Shown here in pieces: positions 16,207 to 26,544 of a stretch of DNA of 41,794 nt. Position numbers and translations under genes: made by a program. The DNA is from Rhodocyclaceae bacterium. Lineage in GTDB: Bacteria > Pseudomonadota > Gammaproteobacteria > Burkholderiales > Rhodocyclaceae. The DNA lies in NCBI GenBank assembly GCA_030682175.1, contig JAUXOM010000092.1, positions 1-41,794 on the forward strand, given 5' to 3'. The first letter of the stretch is position 1. Each line of letters opens with the position of its first letter. Under the pieces are notes generated by a model. That model was not told where the DNA came from. It made no database searches and saw only the letters and a list, made by a program, of their open reading frames with translations.

Positions 16207-18384
16207 ATGTGCAACAGCCCTGCGCAGCAGAATGTCAATGAAGTTGCCAGCCCTTCCGGTGCGTGCCATCATGCTCGGCCCAAGTTCTTCTCCCACAAGC
16301 CGATGTCCTCTCGTGCCTTCCTGTGCGCCCGCCTGATTTGCTGCTCCTTTGCGGCCAGCGGCGGCGTGCTGGCAGCCGAATTGTCCGAGCAGGACTACTT
16401 CAGCGAACTGCCCGTGGTGTTGAGGGTGAGCCGGCTCGCCCAGCCACTCAGTGAGACGCCGGGGGCGGTGACGATCATCGACCAGGAGATCATTCGCCGC
16501 TCCGGGGCCCGCGAACTGGCCGATGTGCTGCGGCTGGTGCCCGGCTATATGGTCTCGGGTTACAACGGCGCCAATCCCACCGCGTCCTACCACGCGCCAC
16601 TTGACGAATACGGCTTGCGCAATCTGGTGTTGATCGACGGTCGCTCGGTATATTCTTCTTATTATCTTGGTGACACCCATCGCGGCATGATGGGTGTGCT
16701 GCTCGAAGACATCGAGCGCATCGAGGTTCTGCGCGGCTCCAATTCGGCAGCCTATGGCGCCAATGCCATGTTTGGCGTCATCAACATCATTACCCGTCAT
16801 ACGGCGGATACGCATGGTACGGCGGTTTCCGTCACCAGCGGTCAGGCGGGGGTGAACGACAACATGGCGCGCATCGGCTGGGGCGGCGAGATGGCAAGTT
16901 TTCGGCTGTCTACCGGGCGGCGTGGCGACAGCGGCTACGGCAATGTCTACGACGACAAAATTGTCAGCCAGCTGCATTTCCGAGGCGATCTGCGGCCGGC
17001 CGCAGATCAGGAGTTGATGATATCTGCTGGCGTGGCGCAACTGGCTGGAGGGGAAGGCTTTCCGAGTAATGAAGGCAACCCCGAGCGCACCATGAAATGG
17101 CGGGATGTCTATCTGCAGGGACAGTGGAGGCAGATGCTATCGGGATCAGACGAGATCAAGCTGACGGCAAGTTTCGACGAGGAAACACTGTGGGATGCTT
17201 TCGCCCACGTGGCCGACCCCAGCGTGATTGTCAGTTCCAGAGGGCGCGGACGTCGGCTAAATCTCGAGTTGCAGCATCAGATGGGCATCTCTTCAGAGCT
17301 ACGCGCTGTCTGGGGTGTGGGCTACAAGTATGAAGAGGCTGTTTCGCCGCCGCTATATGCAACTCGGGAGGCGGTCTCTGTCCATGAGGAGCGCCTGTTC
17401 GGCAATCTTGAGTGGCGACCACACCCGCAATGGCTGATCAATGCGGGTGGGTTTGCGGGGTCTCATAGCAGGAAAGGCGATTATTTTTCGCCGCGCCTGA
17501 TGGCGAACCTGCATGTCTTGCCGGACCATACCCTGCGCGCGGGCATGACAGAGTCGTCCCGCATGCCTACTTTGTTTGAGTTGGCCGGAGATGCCAGGTA
17601 TTACCCGAAAAATTCGCTTAATACCCCCCTGCCCATAGTGCTACCCGCGAGGCCTTCGCTAGCGGACTATGCGCCTTACTTTTCTGCAATGGGTCAGCCG
17701 ATACGACTTTATGCCTCCTCGGGCGAGGTAAAGCCTGAAAATCTTTTCTCACAGGAAATTGGTTACTTCGGGAATTTCCGTGAGTGGCGGATGACGCTCG
17801 ATGTGCGCGCGTACATCGAGCGCATGAGAGATATTATTTCCAAAGGCAAGATAAATATTCCCGGATACCTTTCTGGAATAGTGCCTGCTGGAACTATAAC
17901 CACGATAGGCCCCCTGCCCGCTAGTTTGCCTGTCAACATACCTTTGGACGTTATCGATTTCGTCAACATTCCGGGGTTTGAAACCCGGGGTCTCGAATAC
18001 CAGTTACGCTGGAAACCATTTGAAACAACCGAGATATGGGTAAATCAGTCCTTCGCACGTACGTTCTGGGAGCTTAATGCCGACAAGCCACTACCACCCA
18101 CCCATGCCACCACGATCGCCTGGTTCCAGAAGCTCCCCTACGACCTCGACCTCAGCGTGATCCATCACACGATGGGAGCCATGACATGGAATAAGAAGTC
18201 GGACGAGTTGCCGAGCCGGCGGCGAATCGATGTCAGGCTCGCCAAGCCGTTCCGCATCGGCAGCACCCGCGCGGAAGCAGCGGTCACGGTGCAGGCTGCA
18301 AATGGCAGCCTGCCGGAATACCAGACTGGATCGAACCTGACTTTCGACCGCCGCGCCTACGGCACCCTGCGTTTCGAGTTCTGA
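16207..18384 (+). CDS. TonB-dependent outer-membrane receptor
   Basis: The roughly 725-residue protein is an outer-membrane gated channel for a ligand not identified here. The plug domain has ETPGAVTIIDQEIIRRSGARELADVLRLVPG, then LVLIDGRSVYS, IERIEVLRGSNSAAYGANAMFGVINIITR. The C-terminal beta-barrel ends in FDRRAYGTLRFEF with the terminal Phe expected for barrel assembly. ATG 16207 has GGAG 7 nt upstream. A shorter start at 16303 (MSSRAFLCARLICCSF) would give a conventional signal peptide ending VLAAE. The region near 17560-18010 is visibly AT-richer than its surroundings. It overlaps the next gene by TGATG and likely forms a three-gene operon with it and the diguanylate cyclase. Confidence 0.93.
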   Translation: MCNSPAQQNVNEVASPSGACHHARPKFFSHKPMSSRAFLCARLICCSFAASGGVLAAELSEQDYFSELPVVLRVSRLAQPLSETPGAVTIIDQEIIRRSGARELADVLRLVPGYMVSGYNGANPTASYHAPLDEYGLRNLVLIDGRSVYSSYYLGDTHRGMMGVLLEDIERIEVLRGSNSAAYGANAMFGVINIITRHTADTHGTAVSVTSGQAGVNDNMARIGWGGEMASFRLSTGRRGDSGYGNVYDDKIVSQLHFRGDLRPAADQELMISAGVAQLAGGEGFPSNEGNPERTMKWRDVYLQGQWRQMLSGSDEIKLTASFDEETLWDAFAHVADPSVIVSSRGRGRRLNLELQHQMGISSELRAVWGVGYKYEEAVSPPLYATREAVSVHEERLFGNLEWRPHPQWLINAGGFAGSHSRKGDYFSPRLMANLHVLPDHTLRAGMTESSRMPTLFELAGDARYYPKNSLNTPLPIVLPARPSLADYAPYFSAMGQPIRLYASSGEVKPENLFSQEIGYFGNFREWRMTLDVRAYIERMRDIISKGKINIPGYLSGIVPAGTITTIGPLPASLPVNIPLDVIDFVNIPGFETRGLEYQLRWKPFETTEIWVNQSFARTFWELNADKPLPPTHATTIAWFQKLPYDLDLSVIHHTMGAMTWNKKSDELPSRRRIDVRLAKPFRIGSTRAEAAVTVQAANGSLPEYQTGSNLTFDRRAYGTLRFEF

Positions 18385-19334
18385 TGGTGATGCGCTTTCT
18401 CTTCCGCCTCGCCCTCGCATGCCTCATGGGTATGACTTTGGTATTACCCGCGGCGGCCCAGCAGGTCTGGCTGGTGCTGGCGGAAGAGGGGGGCGTGCAT
18501 GCCGAGGCGGCTGCGGTGCTGCAGGCCAATCTGGAAGGCTTGACGGTGACAGCCGGCGTCGGACCAGCCCTGCTCGGCGACAAGGGCGAGCCACCCGCGC
18601 TGATTGTTACGGTGGGGGCGGCTGCATTTGAGGAAACGCTTAATTGGTTGTCCGGCAAACGCGGGTCATGGGAGCGCGTGCCGGTATTGGCCACGCTGCT
18701 GCCGCAGGCCGCCTATGACGGGCAAGTGTTACGGCAGGCGTCGGGCGGCGCGGCACGGCGCGTCCTGTCTGCCGCGGTGCTCGACCAGCCACTGGGGCGG
18801 CAGATGGCGCTGTTGAAGCGTGCCTTGCCCGAGCGGCGCCGGATCGGCGTGCTGGTGGGGCCGCAAACCCGACCACAGTTGCCGGCTCTGGGAAGAGAGG
18901 CAGCGGCGCGCGGATTGCGCGTGGCGACGGCGCCTGACGTAATGGTTCCCGATCAACTCTATCCAGCACTCAGAACGGCGCTCGAGGTCTCCGATGTGTT
19001 GCTTGCTTTGCCCGAGCCAACGGTCTACAACGCCGCCACCTTGCAAAACATATTGCTCACGACTTACCGGGCACGCCTGCCGCTGGTGGCATTCTCGCCT
19101 GCTTATGTCAAGGCTGGCGCGGTACTGGCAGTGTATTCGACGCCCGCTCAGGTGGCGCGCCGTGCCGCCGAGATGGTGCGGAGTTGGCAGGCCGGCCGTG
19201 GCCTGCCGCCACCACAAATGCCGCGCGAGTTCGCCGTTGCCGCCAATGCCAAGGTGGCCGCTTCGCTGGGATTGATGCTGGATGATGCCGCGGTGATTGC
19301 CGAAGATCTGCGCCGCCAGGAGGGGTTGCAATGA
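18384..19334 (+). CDS. ABC-type substrate-binding-like periplasmic protein (orphan)
   Basis: The 316-residue protein has a signal peptide ending LPAAAQ (about residues 20-26). Its two-lobed organisation is typical of PF04392-like ABC substrate-binding proteins, with RRRIGVLVGPQTRPQLPAL starting the second lobe and YNAATLQNILLTTYRARLPLVAFS. No permease or ATPase gene is nearby. It sits between a TonB-dependent receptor and a diguanylate cyclase with a periplasmic sensor domain. This suggests it passes ligand information to the cyclase instead of feeding an importer (inference). It is coupled to the receptor by TGATG and ends 10 nt before the cyclase ATG. Confidence 0.82.
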   Translation: MVMRFLFRLALACLMGMTLVLPAAAQQVWLVLAEEGGVHAEAAAVLQANLEGLTVTAGVGPALLGDKGEPPALIVTVGAAAFEETLNWLSGKRGSWERVPVLATLLPQAAYDGQVLRQASGGAARRVLSAAVLDQPLGRQMALLKRALPERRRIGVLVGPQTRPQLPALGREAAARGLRVATAPDVMVPDQLYPALRTALEVSDVLLALPEPTVYNAATLQNILLTTYRARLPLVAFSPAYVKAGAVLAVYSTPAQVARRAAEMVRSWQAGRGLPPPQMPREFAVAANAKVAASLGLMLDDAAVIAEDLRRQEGLQ

Positions 19335-19344
19335 GGGGCGCGCC

Positions 19345-20652
19345 ATGAAATGGCCGGTTTTCGGCTTTCGTGGCCGCCTGCTGCTGGGAGCGGTGCTGCC
19401 TGCCCTGATGATCGCGTCGCTGCTGATCACGGTATTTCTTGGGCGCTATCAGACCGATCTGGAGCGTTCGTTTCGGGATCACAGCCAGACCATAGCGCGC
19501 CAGATCGGCCCGGCTGCCGAATACGCCTTGTTCAGCGGCAGCCACGAAACCCTGCGCATGCTGGCGGAAGGGGCGCGCCAGGGGGATGCTTCGATCATTT
19601 CGGTGAGTGTGCGGGATCGCCATGGGCAGACGCTGGCGCAGTCCGGGCCTCCACCCCAGCAGGAAGTGCCGTTGGCCGGCACCTTGCAGGTCAAGAGCGG
19701 CCCGCGCCTGACGACCGTCGCCGCGCCGATCCAGCAGACCGCCATGCCGCTGGATGCTTCGGCTAACGCCTGGGCGGCGGCTGCGGAGACAGCTTCTCCG
19801 GTGGTGGTTGGCTATGTGGTGATAGAAATGTCGCGTGCGGAGTTGATTGCCCGGCAAAGCGAGATCGTCGAGATCACGCTGATGATCCTGCTGGGCGGTT
19901 TCCTGTTGGCGACCTGGGTGTCGATCAAGATCGCCGCCGGGGTGACGCGGCCGATTGCCCGCATCAACCGCGTGGTGGCAAGCATTGGCCGTGGCGACCT
20001 GGATGCGCGGGTGCCCCACGATTCGGCCGGGGTGTTGGCGCCGCTGGAGGCGGGGATCAACAGCATGGCCGAGAAAATCGCCGCCGCCCAGCGCGACCTG
20101 CAGCAGAAGATTGATGCCGCCACGAACGATCTGCGCCAGCAGAAGGAAGCTGCCGAGGCGCTGGCGCGCATCGATGTGCTGACCGGACTGGCCAACCGGC
20201 GTGCCTTCGACGAAGCGGCCCAGCACGAGATTCAGCGTGCCGTGCGCTACGGTACGCCACTGTCTTTGGTGATGGTCGATCTCGATTTCTTCAAGACGAT
20301 CAACGACAGGTTTGGCCATCATGTCGGCGATCAGGTGCTGGTGGATTTCGCACGGATTCTTGCCGCGTCGGTGCGCGGCATAGATCTGGCCGGGCGCTGG
20401 GGCGGGGAGGAGTTCATCATCCTGATGCCGGGCGCGGAGCTTGACGAGGCAGTGCAGGCCGCCGAGCGCATGCGCCTGAAGGTGGCCGCCGCGCCGACGA
20501 AGGTCGATGGCGTGACCTGTGGCTATACCGCCAGCTTTGGTGTCGCTGCGTTTTCCGCGCGGGAGCCCACCCTGGATGCCCTGCTCGGCAAGGCCGACCG
20601 GGCGCTTTACCGCGCGAAGGACATGGGACGCAATCGGGTGGAGGTTGGCTGA
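19345..20652 (+). CDS. Diguanylate cyclase with CHASE8-like periplasmic sensor, HAMP and GGDEF domains
   Basis: The 435-residue inner-membrane protein should make cyclic di-GMP from two GTP. It has a first membrane helix at about residues 10-33, then a periplasmic region (about 34-165) with ARQIGPAAEYALFSGSHETLRML, typical of CHASE8 sensors such as YfiN. A second helix (about 172-195), a HAMP segment beginning GVTRPIARINRVVASIGRGDLDARV, a short coiled coil, and a GGDEF domain follow. The active site reads GGEEF (353-357), and an inhibitory-site RGID (344-347) lies five residues before it, so product inhibition is expected. It is the last gene of the receptor/binding-protein/cyclase set. Confidence 0.93.
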   Translation: MKWPVFGFRGRLLLGAVLPALMIASLLITVFLGRYQTDLERSFRDHSQTIARQIGPAAEYALFSGSHETLRMLAEGARQGDASIISVSVRDRHGQTLAQSGPPPQQEVPLAGTLQVKSGPRLTTVAAPIQQTAMPLDASANAWAAAAETASPVVVGYVVIEMSRAELIARQSEIVEITLMILLGGFLLATWVSIKIAAGVTRPIARINRVVASIGRGDLDARVPHDSAGVLAPLEAGINSMAEKIAAAQRDLQQKIDAATNDLRQQKEAAEALARIDVLTGLANRRAFDEAAQHEIQRAVRYGTPLSLVMVDLDFFKTINDRFGHHVGDQVLVDFARILAASVRGIDLAGRWGGEEFIILMPGAELDEAVQAAERMRLKVAAAPTKVDGVTCGYTASFGVAAFSAREPTLDALLGKADRALYRAKDMGRNRVEVG

Positions 20653-20904
20653 GTGTAGTCGCCCGCCCCCCTTTGTGCGCCGTTGGCGCATCCCTCGCTT
20701 TGCTCGGGACCGCAGCTGCGCAGCGTCCTGCGGCCTGGTGCCCCCTCGCGGGGGGTTCTTAACGGCTCGCTGCGCTCGTCTATTACGGGGCGCCCCCGTT
20801 CATGCTTTGGCGCGGATTGCGGCTGGCGCCGCGTGCCGCCTTGCCCTGGGGCGGCCCGGCGGCAAGGCTACTGCTGAATTGTGCCGTCCCGCTAGCGCCG
20901 ACTT
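20653..20904. repeat. repeat-filled gap including GC-stem + GCTCGCTGCGCTCG repeat, copy B
   Basis: The gap between the convergent cyclase and metF genes is made of repeats. These are GCGCCGTTGGCGC and CCCTCGCTTTGCTCGGG hairpins, then the GC stem CCCCCTCGCGGGGGG (20742-20756) followed by TTCTTAACGGCTCGCTGCGCTCG and TCTATTACGGGGCGCC. More GC hairpins follow up to 20882, then a dispersed-repeat copy. No gene was seen. Confidence 0.7.
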
Positions 20905-20908
20905 TTAC
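20883..20908 (-). repeat. dispersed repeat copy 6 (at metF 3' end)
   Basis: Copy with one change (GCTAGCG for GCTGGCG), in the sense orientation of metF. The metF stop TAA overlaps the left AAA of the repeat. Confidence 0.8.
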
Positions 20909-21738
20909 CTGGCCAAGTTCAGCCGCCGCACGATTTCCATCGACAGCGTCGCCTGATTCAACGTGTAAAAGTGCAGGCCGGGCGCGCCCAGGTCGAGCAG
21001 GTGCTGGCAGAGCTCGGTGACCACGTCGAGGCCGAAGGCGCGAATCGAGTCGCTGTCGTCGCCGAAGCTCTCGAACTTTTTGCGCATCCAGCGTGGAATC
21101 TCCGCGCCGCTGCTGTCGGCGAAGCGCGCCAGTTTGCTGAAGCTGCCGATCGGCATGATGCCCGGTACGATGGGGATGTCGATGCCCAGCGCGCGCGCTT
21201 CATCGACAAAGTGGGCATAGGCGTCGGCGTTGTAGAAAAACTGGGTGATCGCCGCGTTGGCGCCGGCAGCCACCTTGCGCTTGAAATTGGCGAGGTCTTC
21301 GCGCGGCGTTTTCGCCTGCGGGTGCCATTCGGGATAGGCGGCCACCTCGATGTGAAAGCTGTCGCCGGTTTCGGCGCGAATGAACTCGACCAGTTCGTTG
21401 GCGTAGCTGAATTCGCCGGCATCGGCCGTGCCCGAGGGCAGGTCGCCGCGCAGTGCGACCAGGCGGCGGATGCCGTGGGCGCGGTAGCTATCGAGAATTT
21501 CGCGGATGCCGGCGCGGGTGGAGCCGACGCATGACAGGTGCGGTGCCGCGGCATGCCCTTCGGCGGCGATCTCCATGATGATGTCGAAGGTGCGCTCGCG
21601 CGTCGAACCGCCGGCCCCGTAGGTGACGGAGAAAAAGCTCGGCTTGAGCGTGGCCAGGCGGGCGCGTACGCCGCGCAATTTGGCGAGGCCCTCGGCTGAC
21701 TGGGGCGGGAAGAATTCGAAGGAGATTTCCTGTTTCAT
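20905..21738 (-). CDS. metF: 5,10-methylenetetrahydrofolate reductase MetF
   Basis: MetF is an FAD enzyme that makes 5-methyltetrahydrofolate for methionine synthesis. The 277-residue product opens EISFEFFPPQSAEGL, the family signature, and has FFSVTYGAGGSTRERT, the folate/FAD-binding LVALRGDLP, and AAITQFFYNADAY. Length is typical of bacterial MetF. It is downstream of ahcY on the same strand and probably shares its SAH-responsive leader, but a strong palindrome lies between them. Its stop codon falls at the edge of a dispersed repeat. Confidence 0.96.
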   Translation of the reverse strand: MKQEISFEFFPPQSAEGLAKLRGVRARLATLKPSFFSVTYGAGGSTRERTFDIIMEIAAEGHAAAPHLSCVGSTRAGIREILDSYRAHGIRRLVALRGDLPSGTADAGEFSYANELVEFIRAETGDSFHIEVAAYPEWHPQAKTPREDLANFKRKVAAGANAAITQFFYNADAYAHFVDEARALGIDIPIVPGIMPIGSFSKLARFADSSGAEIPRWMRKKFESFGDDSDSIRAFGLDVVTELCQHLLDLGAPGLHFYTLNQATLSMEIVRRLNLAR

Positions 21739-21773
21739 TGGCGTGGAATAACCTGGTAGGTCGGGCGAACTAT

Positions 21774-21827
21774 GTAGGTCGGGCGCAAGCCCGACAAGCG
21801 TGGCAGTCGGGCTTGCGCCCGACCTAC
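21774..21827. repeat. REP-like palindrome between ahcY and metF
   Basis: Two perfect 22-bp inverted arms (21774-21795 and 21806-21827), starting GTAGGTCGGGCGCAAGCCC, flank a 10-base loop. A partial third copy of the arm (GGTAGGTCGGGCGAAC) lies at 21756-21770. This GTAGGTCGGGC type is a widely dispersed REP class. In the mRNA it would form a very stable hairpin between ahcY and metF, which may protect the upstream message or reduce readthrough. Confidence 0.85.
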
Positions 21828-21880
21828 GCCTTACGCCTATCGGGTTTCATAACGAAGGGTGGCTGCAAGCGCCATGAAAG

Positions 21881-23287
<1,407 letters not shown>

Positions 23288-23324
23288 GGTGGTCTTCTCC
23301 ATTCGTTGAATTGAATGGGCGCCG

Positions 23325-23390
23325 TTCCATGAACTGCCGCACCGAGCCTGACGATCAAGGATGATCGCTGCAGCGCCCCTCGGTGCGGGA
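23325..23390 (-). ncRNA. S-adenosylhomocysteine (SAH) riboswitch
   Basis: On the minus strand upstream of ahcY, a perfect 10-bp stem (CCGCACCGAG at 23379-23388, paired with CTCGGTGCGG at 23337-23346) encloses GGGCGCTGC, GATCATCCTTGATCG and TCAGGCTCGG. These are the conserved blocks of the SAH riboswitch class (GAGGAGCGCUGC-like and AGGCUCGG). The class turns expression on when SAH is high. Two TAAAAT boxes (23390-23395 and 23396-23401) lie just before it; the farther one would start transcription at the first base of the stem. It should control ahcY and probably metF. Confidence 0.9.
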
Positions 23391-23406
23391 TTTTAATTTT
23401 ACAGAA

Positions 23407-24573
23407 TTACAGCCCGGCGTCGCTCTTCAGCAGCAGCGCCTTGTCGGTGGCTTCCCAGGTGAATTCCGGCTCGTCGCGGCCGAAGTGGCCGTAGGCGGCG
23501 GTTTTGCGGTAAATCGGCCGCAACAGGTCGAGCATGTTGACGATGCCTTTCGGCCGCAAATCGAAGTGTTTCGTCACCAGTTCGGCGATGGTTTCGTCGG
23601 AGACCTTGCCGGTGCCATAGGTGGTCACCCATACCGAGGTCGGGTGCGCCACGCCGATCGCGTAGGACACCTGGATCATGCAGCGCGCCGCCAGCCCGGC
23701 GGCGACGATGTTCTTGGCGACATAGCGGCCGGCGTAGGCTGCCGAGCGGTCGACCTTGGACGGATCCTTGCCGGAGAAGGCGCCGCCGCCGTGGGGACAG
23801 GCGCCGCCGTAGGTGTCGACAATGATCTTGCGCCCGGTCAGGCCGCAATCGCCCTGCGGACCGCCGACGACAAAGCGGCCGGTGGGATTGACCAGATATT
23901 TCACCTCGCCCTTGATCAGTTCCGGCGGCAGGATGGGCTTGATGATTTCCTCGATCACCGCTTCGCGGATGTCTCCCAGCGACATTTCCGGCGCATGCTG
24001 GGTCGAAATCACCACGGTGTCGATCGCGATCGGTTTACCGTCCTCGTAGCGTACCGTGACCTGCGACTTGGCATCGGGGCGCAGCCACGGCAGGCGGCCA
24101 TCCTTGCGCAGCATGGCCTGGCGTTCCATCAAGCGATGCGCGAGCCAGATCGGCAGCGGCATCAGCGAGGGTGTTTCGTCGCAGGCGTAACCGAACATCA
24201 GGCCCTGGTCGCCGGCACCCTGGTCGAGGTTGTCGTCGTAGGCCTTGTTCACGCCCTGGGCGATGTCGGGGCTCTGCTTGTCGTAGGCGACCAGCACGGC
24301 GCAGCCCTTGTAGTCGATGCCGTATTCGGTGTTGTCGTAGCCGATGCGCTTGATGGTGTCGCGCGCCACGCCGATGTAATCGATGTTGGCGCTGGTGGTG
24401 ATCTCGCCGGCGAGCACGACCAGGCCGGTGTTGCACAGCGTCTCGGCGGCGACGCGCGAATGCTTGTCCTGCGCCAGGATGGCGTCGAGGATGGCATCGG
24501 AAATCTGGTCGGCGACCTTGTCCGGGTGGCCTTCTGAAACCGATTCTGAGGTGAAGAGATGCTGGTTCGACAT
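23407..24573 (-). CDS. metK: S-adenosylmethionine synthetase MetK
   Basis: MetK makes S-adenosylmethionine from methionine and ATP. The 388-residue product starts [19 protein letters not shown], has [12 protein letters not shown], and [23 protein letters not shown], all family signatures. AAGGAG lies 6 nt before the ATG at 24573; the open frame farther upstream is leader. It is followed by the SAH riboswitch and ahcY, so the methyl-donor synthesis and recycling genes sit in line. Confidence 0.97.
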   Translation of the reverse strand: MSNQHLFTSESVSEGHPDKVADQISDAILDAILAQDKHSRVAAETLCNTGLVVLAGEITTSANIDYIGVARDTIKRIGYDNTEYGIDYKGCAVLVAYDKQSPDIAQGVNKAYDDNLDQGAGDQGLMFGYACDETPSLMPLPIWLAHRLMERQAMLRKDGRLPWLRPDAKSQVTVRYEDGKPIAIDTVVISTQHAPEMSLGDIREAVIEEIIKPILPPELIKGEVKYLVNPTGRFVVGGPQGDCGLTGRKIIVDTYGGACPHGGGAFSGKDPSKVDRSAAYAGRYVAKNIVAAGLAARCMIQVSYAIGVAHPTSVWVTTYGTGKVSDETIAELVTKHFDLRPKGIVNMLDLLRPIYRKTAAYGHFGRDEPEFTWEATDKALLLKSDAGL

Positions 24574-24714
24574 GCTTGCTCCTTGCGTACTTCCCCGCTG
24601 TTTGGTCGTCAGACCAGCCCGGGGGATCGGAGCAGGCGACGCTTTAGCAGAATTTATTGGGCCGTAATGAAATCCGGCCCCCGCCCTGCAAGTTGTCCTG
24701 ATTAACTCGGCGGA
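24574..24714 (-). promoter_or_regulatory. long metK leader, possible structured RNA
   Basis: From the predicted start of transcription to the metK ATG there are about 140 nt. The leader can form GGGCCG-loop-CGGCCC and TGGTCTGACGACCA hairpins. It does not match the SAM or SAH riboswitch classes as far as can be seen by eye. Any regulatory role is inference. Confidence 0.35.
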
Positions 24715-24721
24715 GGCGGCG

Positions 24722-24749
24722 ATAATACCGTTTTTTACAAACTCGTCAA
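24722..24749 (-). promoter_or_regulatory. sigma-70 promoter of metK
   Basis: The minus strand has TTGACG (24744-24749), a 16-bp spacer and TATTAT (24722-24727), both one mismatch from consensus. It lies back to back with the start of the plus-strand acyltransferase gene at 24764. Confidence 0.75.
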
Positions 24750-24763
24750 ACCGTATCAAGCTC

Positions 24764-25636
24764 ATGGGATTTCTGTTCCGCCTGCTTGCGCGCCTGCCCC
24801 TGCCGGTGCTGCACAACCTTGGCGCCCTGCTGGGCTGGCTGATCTGGCTGCTGTCGCCGACCTATCGCCGCCACCTCAAGGAAAACACTGCGCAGGCCGG
24901 CAGCGTCGCGGTGGCCGCGCGGCATGCCGCCGTGGCCGAGACGGGCAAGAGCCTCCCCGAGTTGCCCAAACTCTGGTTGCGCCCGCAGGATGAAGTGGTG
25001 GGGCGGGTGGTGAAAGTGAGCGGCTGGGAACTGGTCGAGGCCGCCTGGGGCGCCGGGCGCGGCATCCTGTTTCTGACGCCGCACCTGGGCTGCTTCGAGA
25101 TCGCCGCACAGTATTACGCTGCCCATCGACCGATCACCGCGCTCTACCGTCGGCCCAAGCAGGCCTGGCTCGCCCCCATCATGGAGAGCGGCCGTGGCGC
25201 AAACCTCAAGCTTGCACCGGCCGATCTTTCCGGTGTGCGCAAGTTGATCAAGGCGCTGCGAACTGGCGAGGCGGTCGGCATCCTGCCCGACCAGGTACCC
25301 AAACAGGGCGAGGGCGTCTGGGCACCCTTTTTCGGCCGGCCGGCCTATACCATGACGCTGGCGGCGCGGTTGGCACAGACGGGCGCGACGGTGATCTTCG
25401 CCTTTGGCGAGCGCCTGCATTACGGCGCCGGCTATCATCTGCGCTTGTTCGCGCCAGTGGGCGATGTCACGACCCCGGCCGGCATCAACCGGGAAATCGA
25501 GCGGCTGGTGCTGATGTGTCCCGAACAGTATCTGTGGGGTTACAACCGCTACAAGGGTACGCCGCCAGCGGTGCGTATTCCCGCCACGCCTGATGCCGAG
25601 ATTGCCGGGTTGCCGGAGCCGCTTGAGCGTGCCTGA
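24764..25636 (+). CDS. Lipid A biosynthesis acyltransferase (LpxL/HtrB family)
   Basis: The 290-residue inner-membrane-associated enzyme transfers a secondary acyl chain to lipid A precursors. It has an N-terminal hydrophobic segment (about 13-30), the catalytic HX4E motif as HLGCFE near residue 108, and the conserved [25 protein letters not shown]. Length is typical. A second family member follows 32 nt later; the two likely act in successive acylations. Which is LpxL-like and which LpxM-like cannot be decided by eye. Confidence 0.92.
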   Translation: MGFLFRLLARLPLPVLHNLGALLGWLIWLLSPTYRRHLKENTAQAGSVAVAARHAAVAETGKSLPELPKLWLRPQDEVVGRVVKVSGWELVEAAWGAGRGILFLTPHLGCFEIAAQYYAAHRPITALYRRPKQAWLAPIMESGRGANLKLAPADLSGVRKLIKALRTGEAVGILPDQVPKQGEGVWAPFFGRPAYTMTLAARLAQTGATVIFAFGERLHYGAGYHLRLFAPVGDVTTPAGINREIERLVLMCPEQYLWGYNRYKGTPPAVRIPATPDAEIAGLPEPLERA

Positions 25637-25674
25637 ATTTCTCCACTACCAATTATTTCTCCCTTAATGTGATC

Positions 25675-26544
25675 ATGACCCGCCTCACCCTCGCTCTCAT
25701 GTGGCTGCTGCATTGGCTGCCGCTGCCGCTGCTGGCGGCATGCGGCCGTTTCTTCGGCCGCCTGTTTCATGCCTTCGGCCGGCATCGCCGCCATGTCACC
25801 CTGACCAATCTCGGTCTGTGCTTTCCGCAACTCACCGCGGATGAAAAGTCGGCGCTGGCGCGACGGCACTTCGCGGCTTTCGGCCGCAGCTTTCTCGAAC
25901 GCGGGCTGTTGTGGTGGGCGCCGCCGGCGCGCATCCGGCGTCTGGTGAAGATTGCGGGCATGGAGCGGCTGACCGCGCTCAAGAACCGGCCGGTCATCCT
26001 GCTGGTGCCGCATTTCGTCGGCCTCGACATGGGCTGGACGCGGCTGGCGCTGGAACTCGACATGGTCAGTATTTACGCCAATCAGAAGAACCTGCTGTTC
26101 AATGCCGCGCTGTATCGCGGCCGGCTGCGCTTCGGCGGCTCGGAACTGTTCTCGCGCCAGGAGGGCACCCGCAAGGCCATCAAGGCGATGAAGGCCGGGC
26201 GGCCGTTCTACTATCTGCCCGACATGGATTACGGCGAGCGCGACACCATCTTCGTGCCGTTTTTCGGCGTGCCGGCGGCCACCATCACCGGCCTGTCGCG
26301 TCTGGCACGCATGGCCGGGGCGGTGGTGCTGCCGGTGGTCACCCGCATGACCAACGAAGGGATTTGCGGCTATGTCGTCGAGATCGGCGAGCCGTGGGGC
26401 GACTATCCCGGCGCCAGCATCGAGGCCGATACGCGGCGCATGAATGCCTTTGTCGAGGCGGAAATCCTCAAGATGCCGGAGCAGTATTTCTGGCTGCACC
26501 GGCGCTTCAAGACACGGCCCCCCGGAGAAAAACGGCCGTATTGA
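25675..26544 (+). CDS. Lipid A biosynthesis acyltransferase (LpxL/LpxM family), second copy
   Basis: The 289-residue enzyme has an N-terminal hydrophobic helix, TLTNLGLCFPQLTADEK, the HX4D active-site motif HFVGLD near residue 112, and YYLPDMDYGERDTIFVPFFG. A near-match to the dispersed repeat (25844-25868) encodes KSALARR at about residues 57-63, a frame not used by the other copies. ATG 25675 is preferred over an overlapping GTG. Its last 18 bp, ending in the stop region (26528-26545), are repeated at 26602-26619 beyond a hairpin insert. Confidence 0.92.
   Translation: MTRLTLALMWLLHWLPLPLLAACGRFFGRLFHAFGRHRRHVTLTNLGLCFPQLTADEKSALARRHFAAFGRSFLERGLLWWAPPARIRRLVKIAGMERLTALKNRPVILLVPHFVGLDMGWTRLALELDMVSIYANQKNLLFNAALYRGRLRFGGSELFSRQEGTRKAIKAMKAGRPFYYLPDMDYGERDTIFVPFFGVPAATITGLSRLARMAGAVVLPVVTRMTNEGICGYVVEIGEPWGDYPGASIEADTRRMNAFVEAEILKMPEQYFWLHRRFKTRPPGEKRPY
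25844..25868 (+). repeat. dispersed repeat copy 7 (inside acyltransferase gene, weaker)
   Basis: Matches AGTCGGCGCTGGCG and GACGGC with one base changed between (GGCGCGACGGC). It is read as KSALARR. Similar residues are common at this place in the family (ADEKxALARRHF), so chance convergence is possible. Confidence 0.5.
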
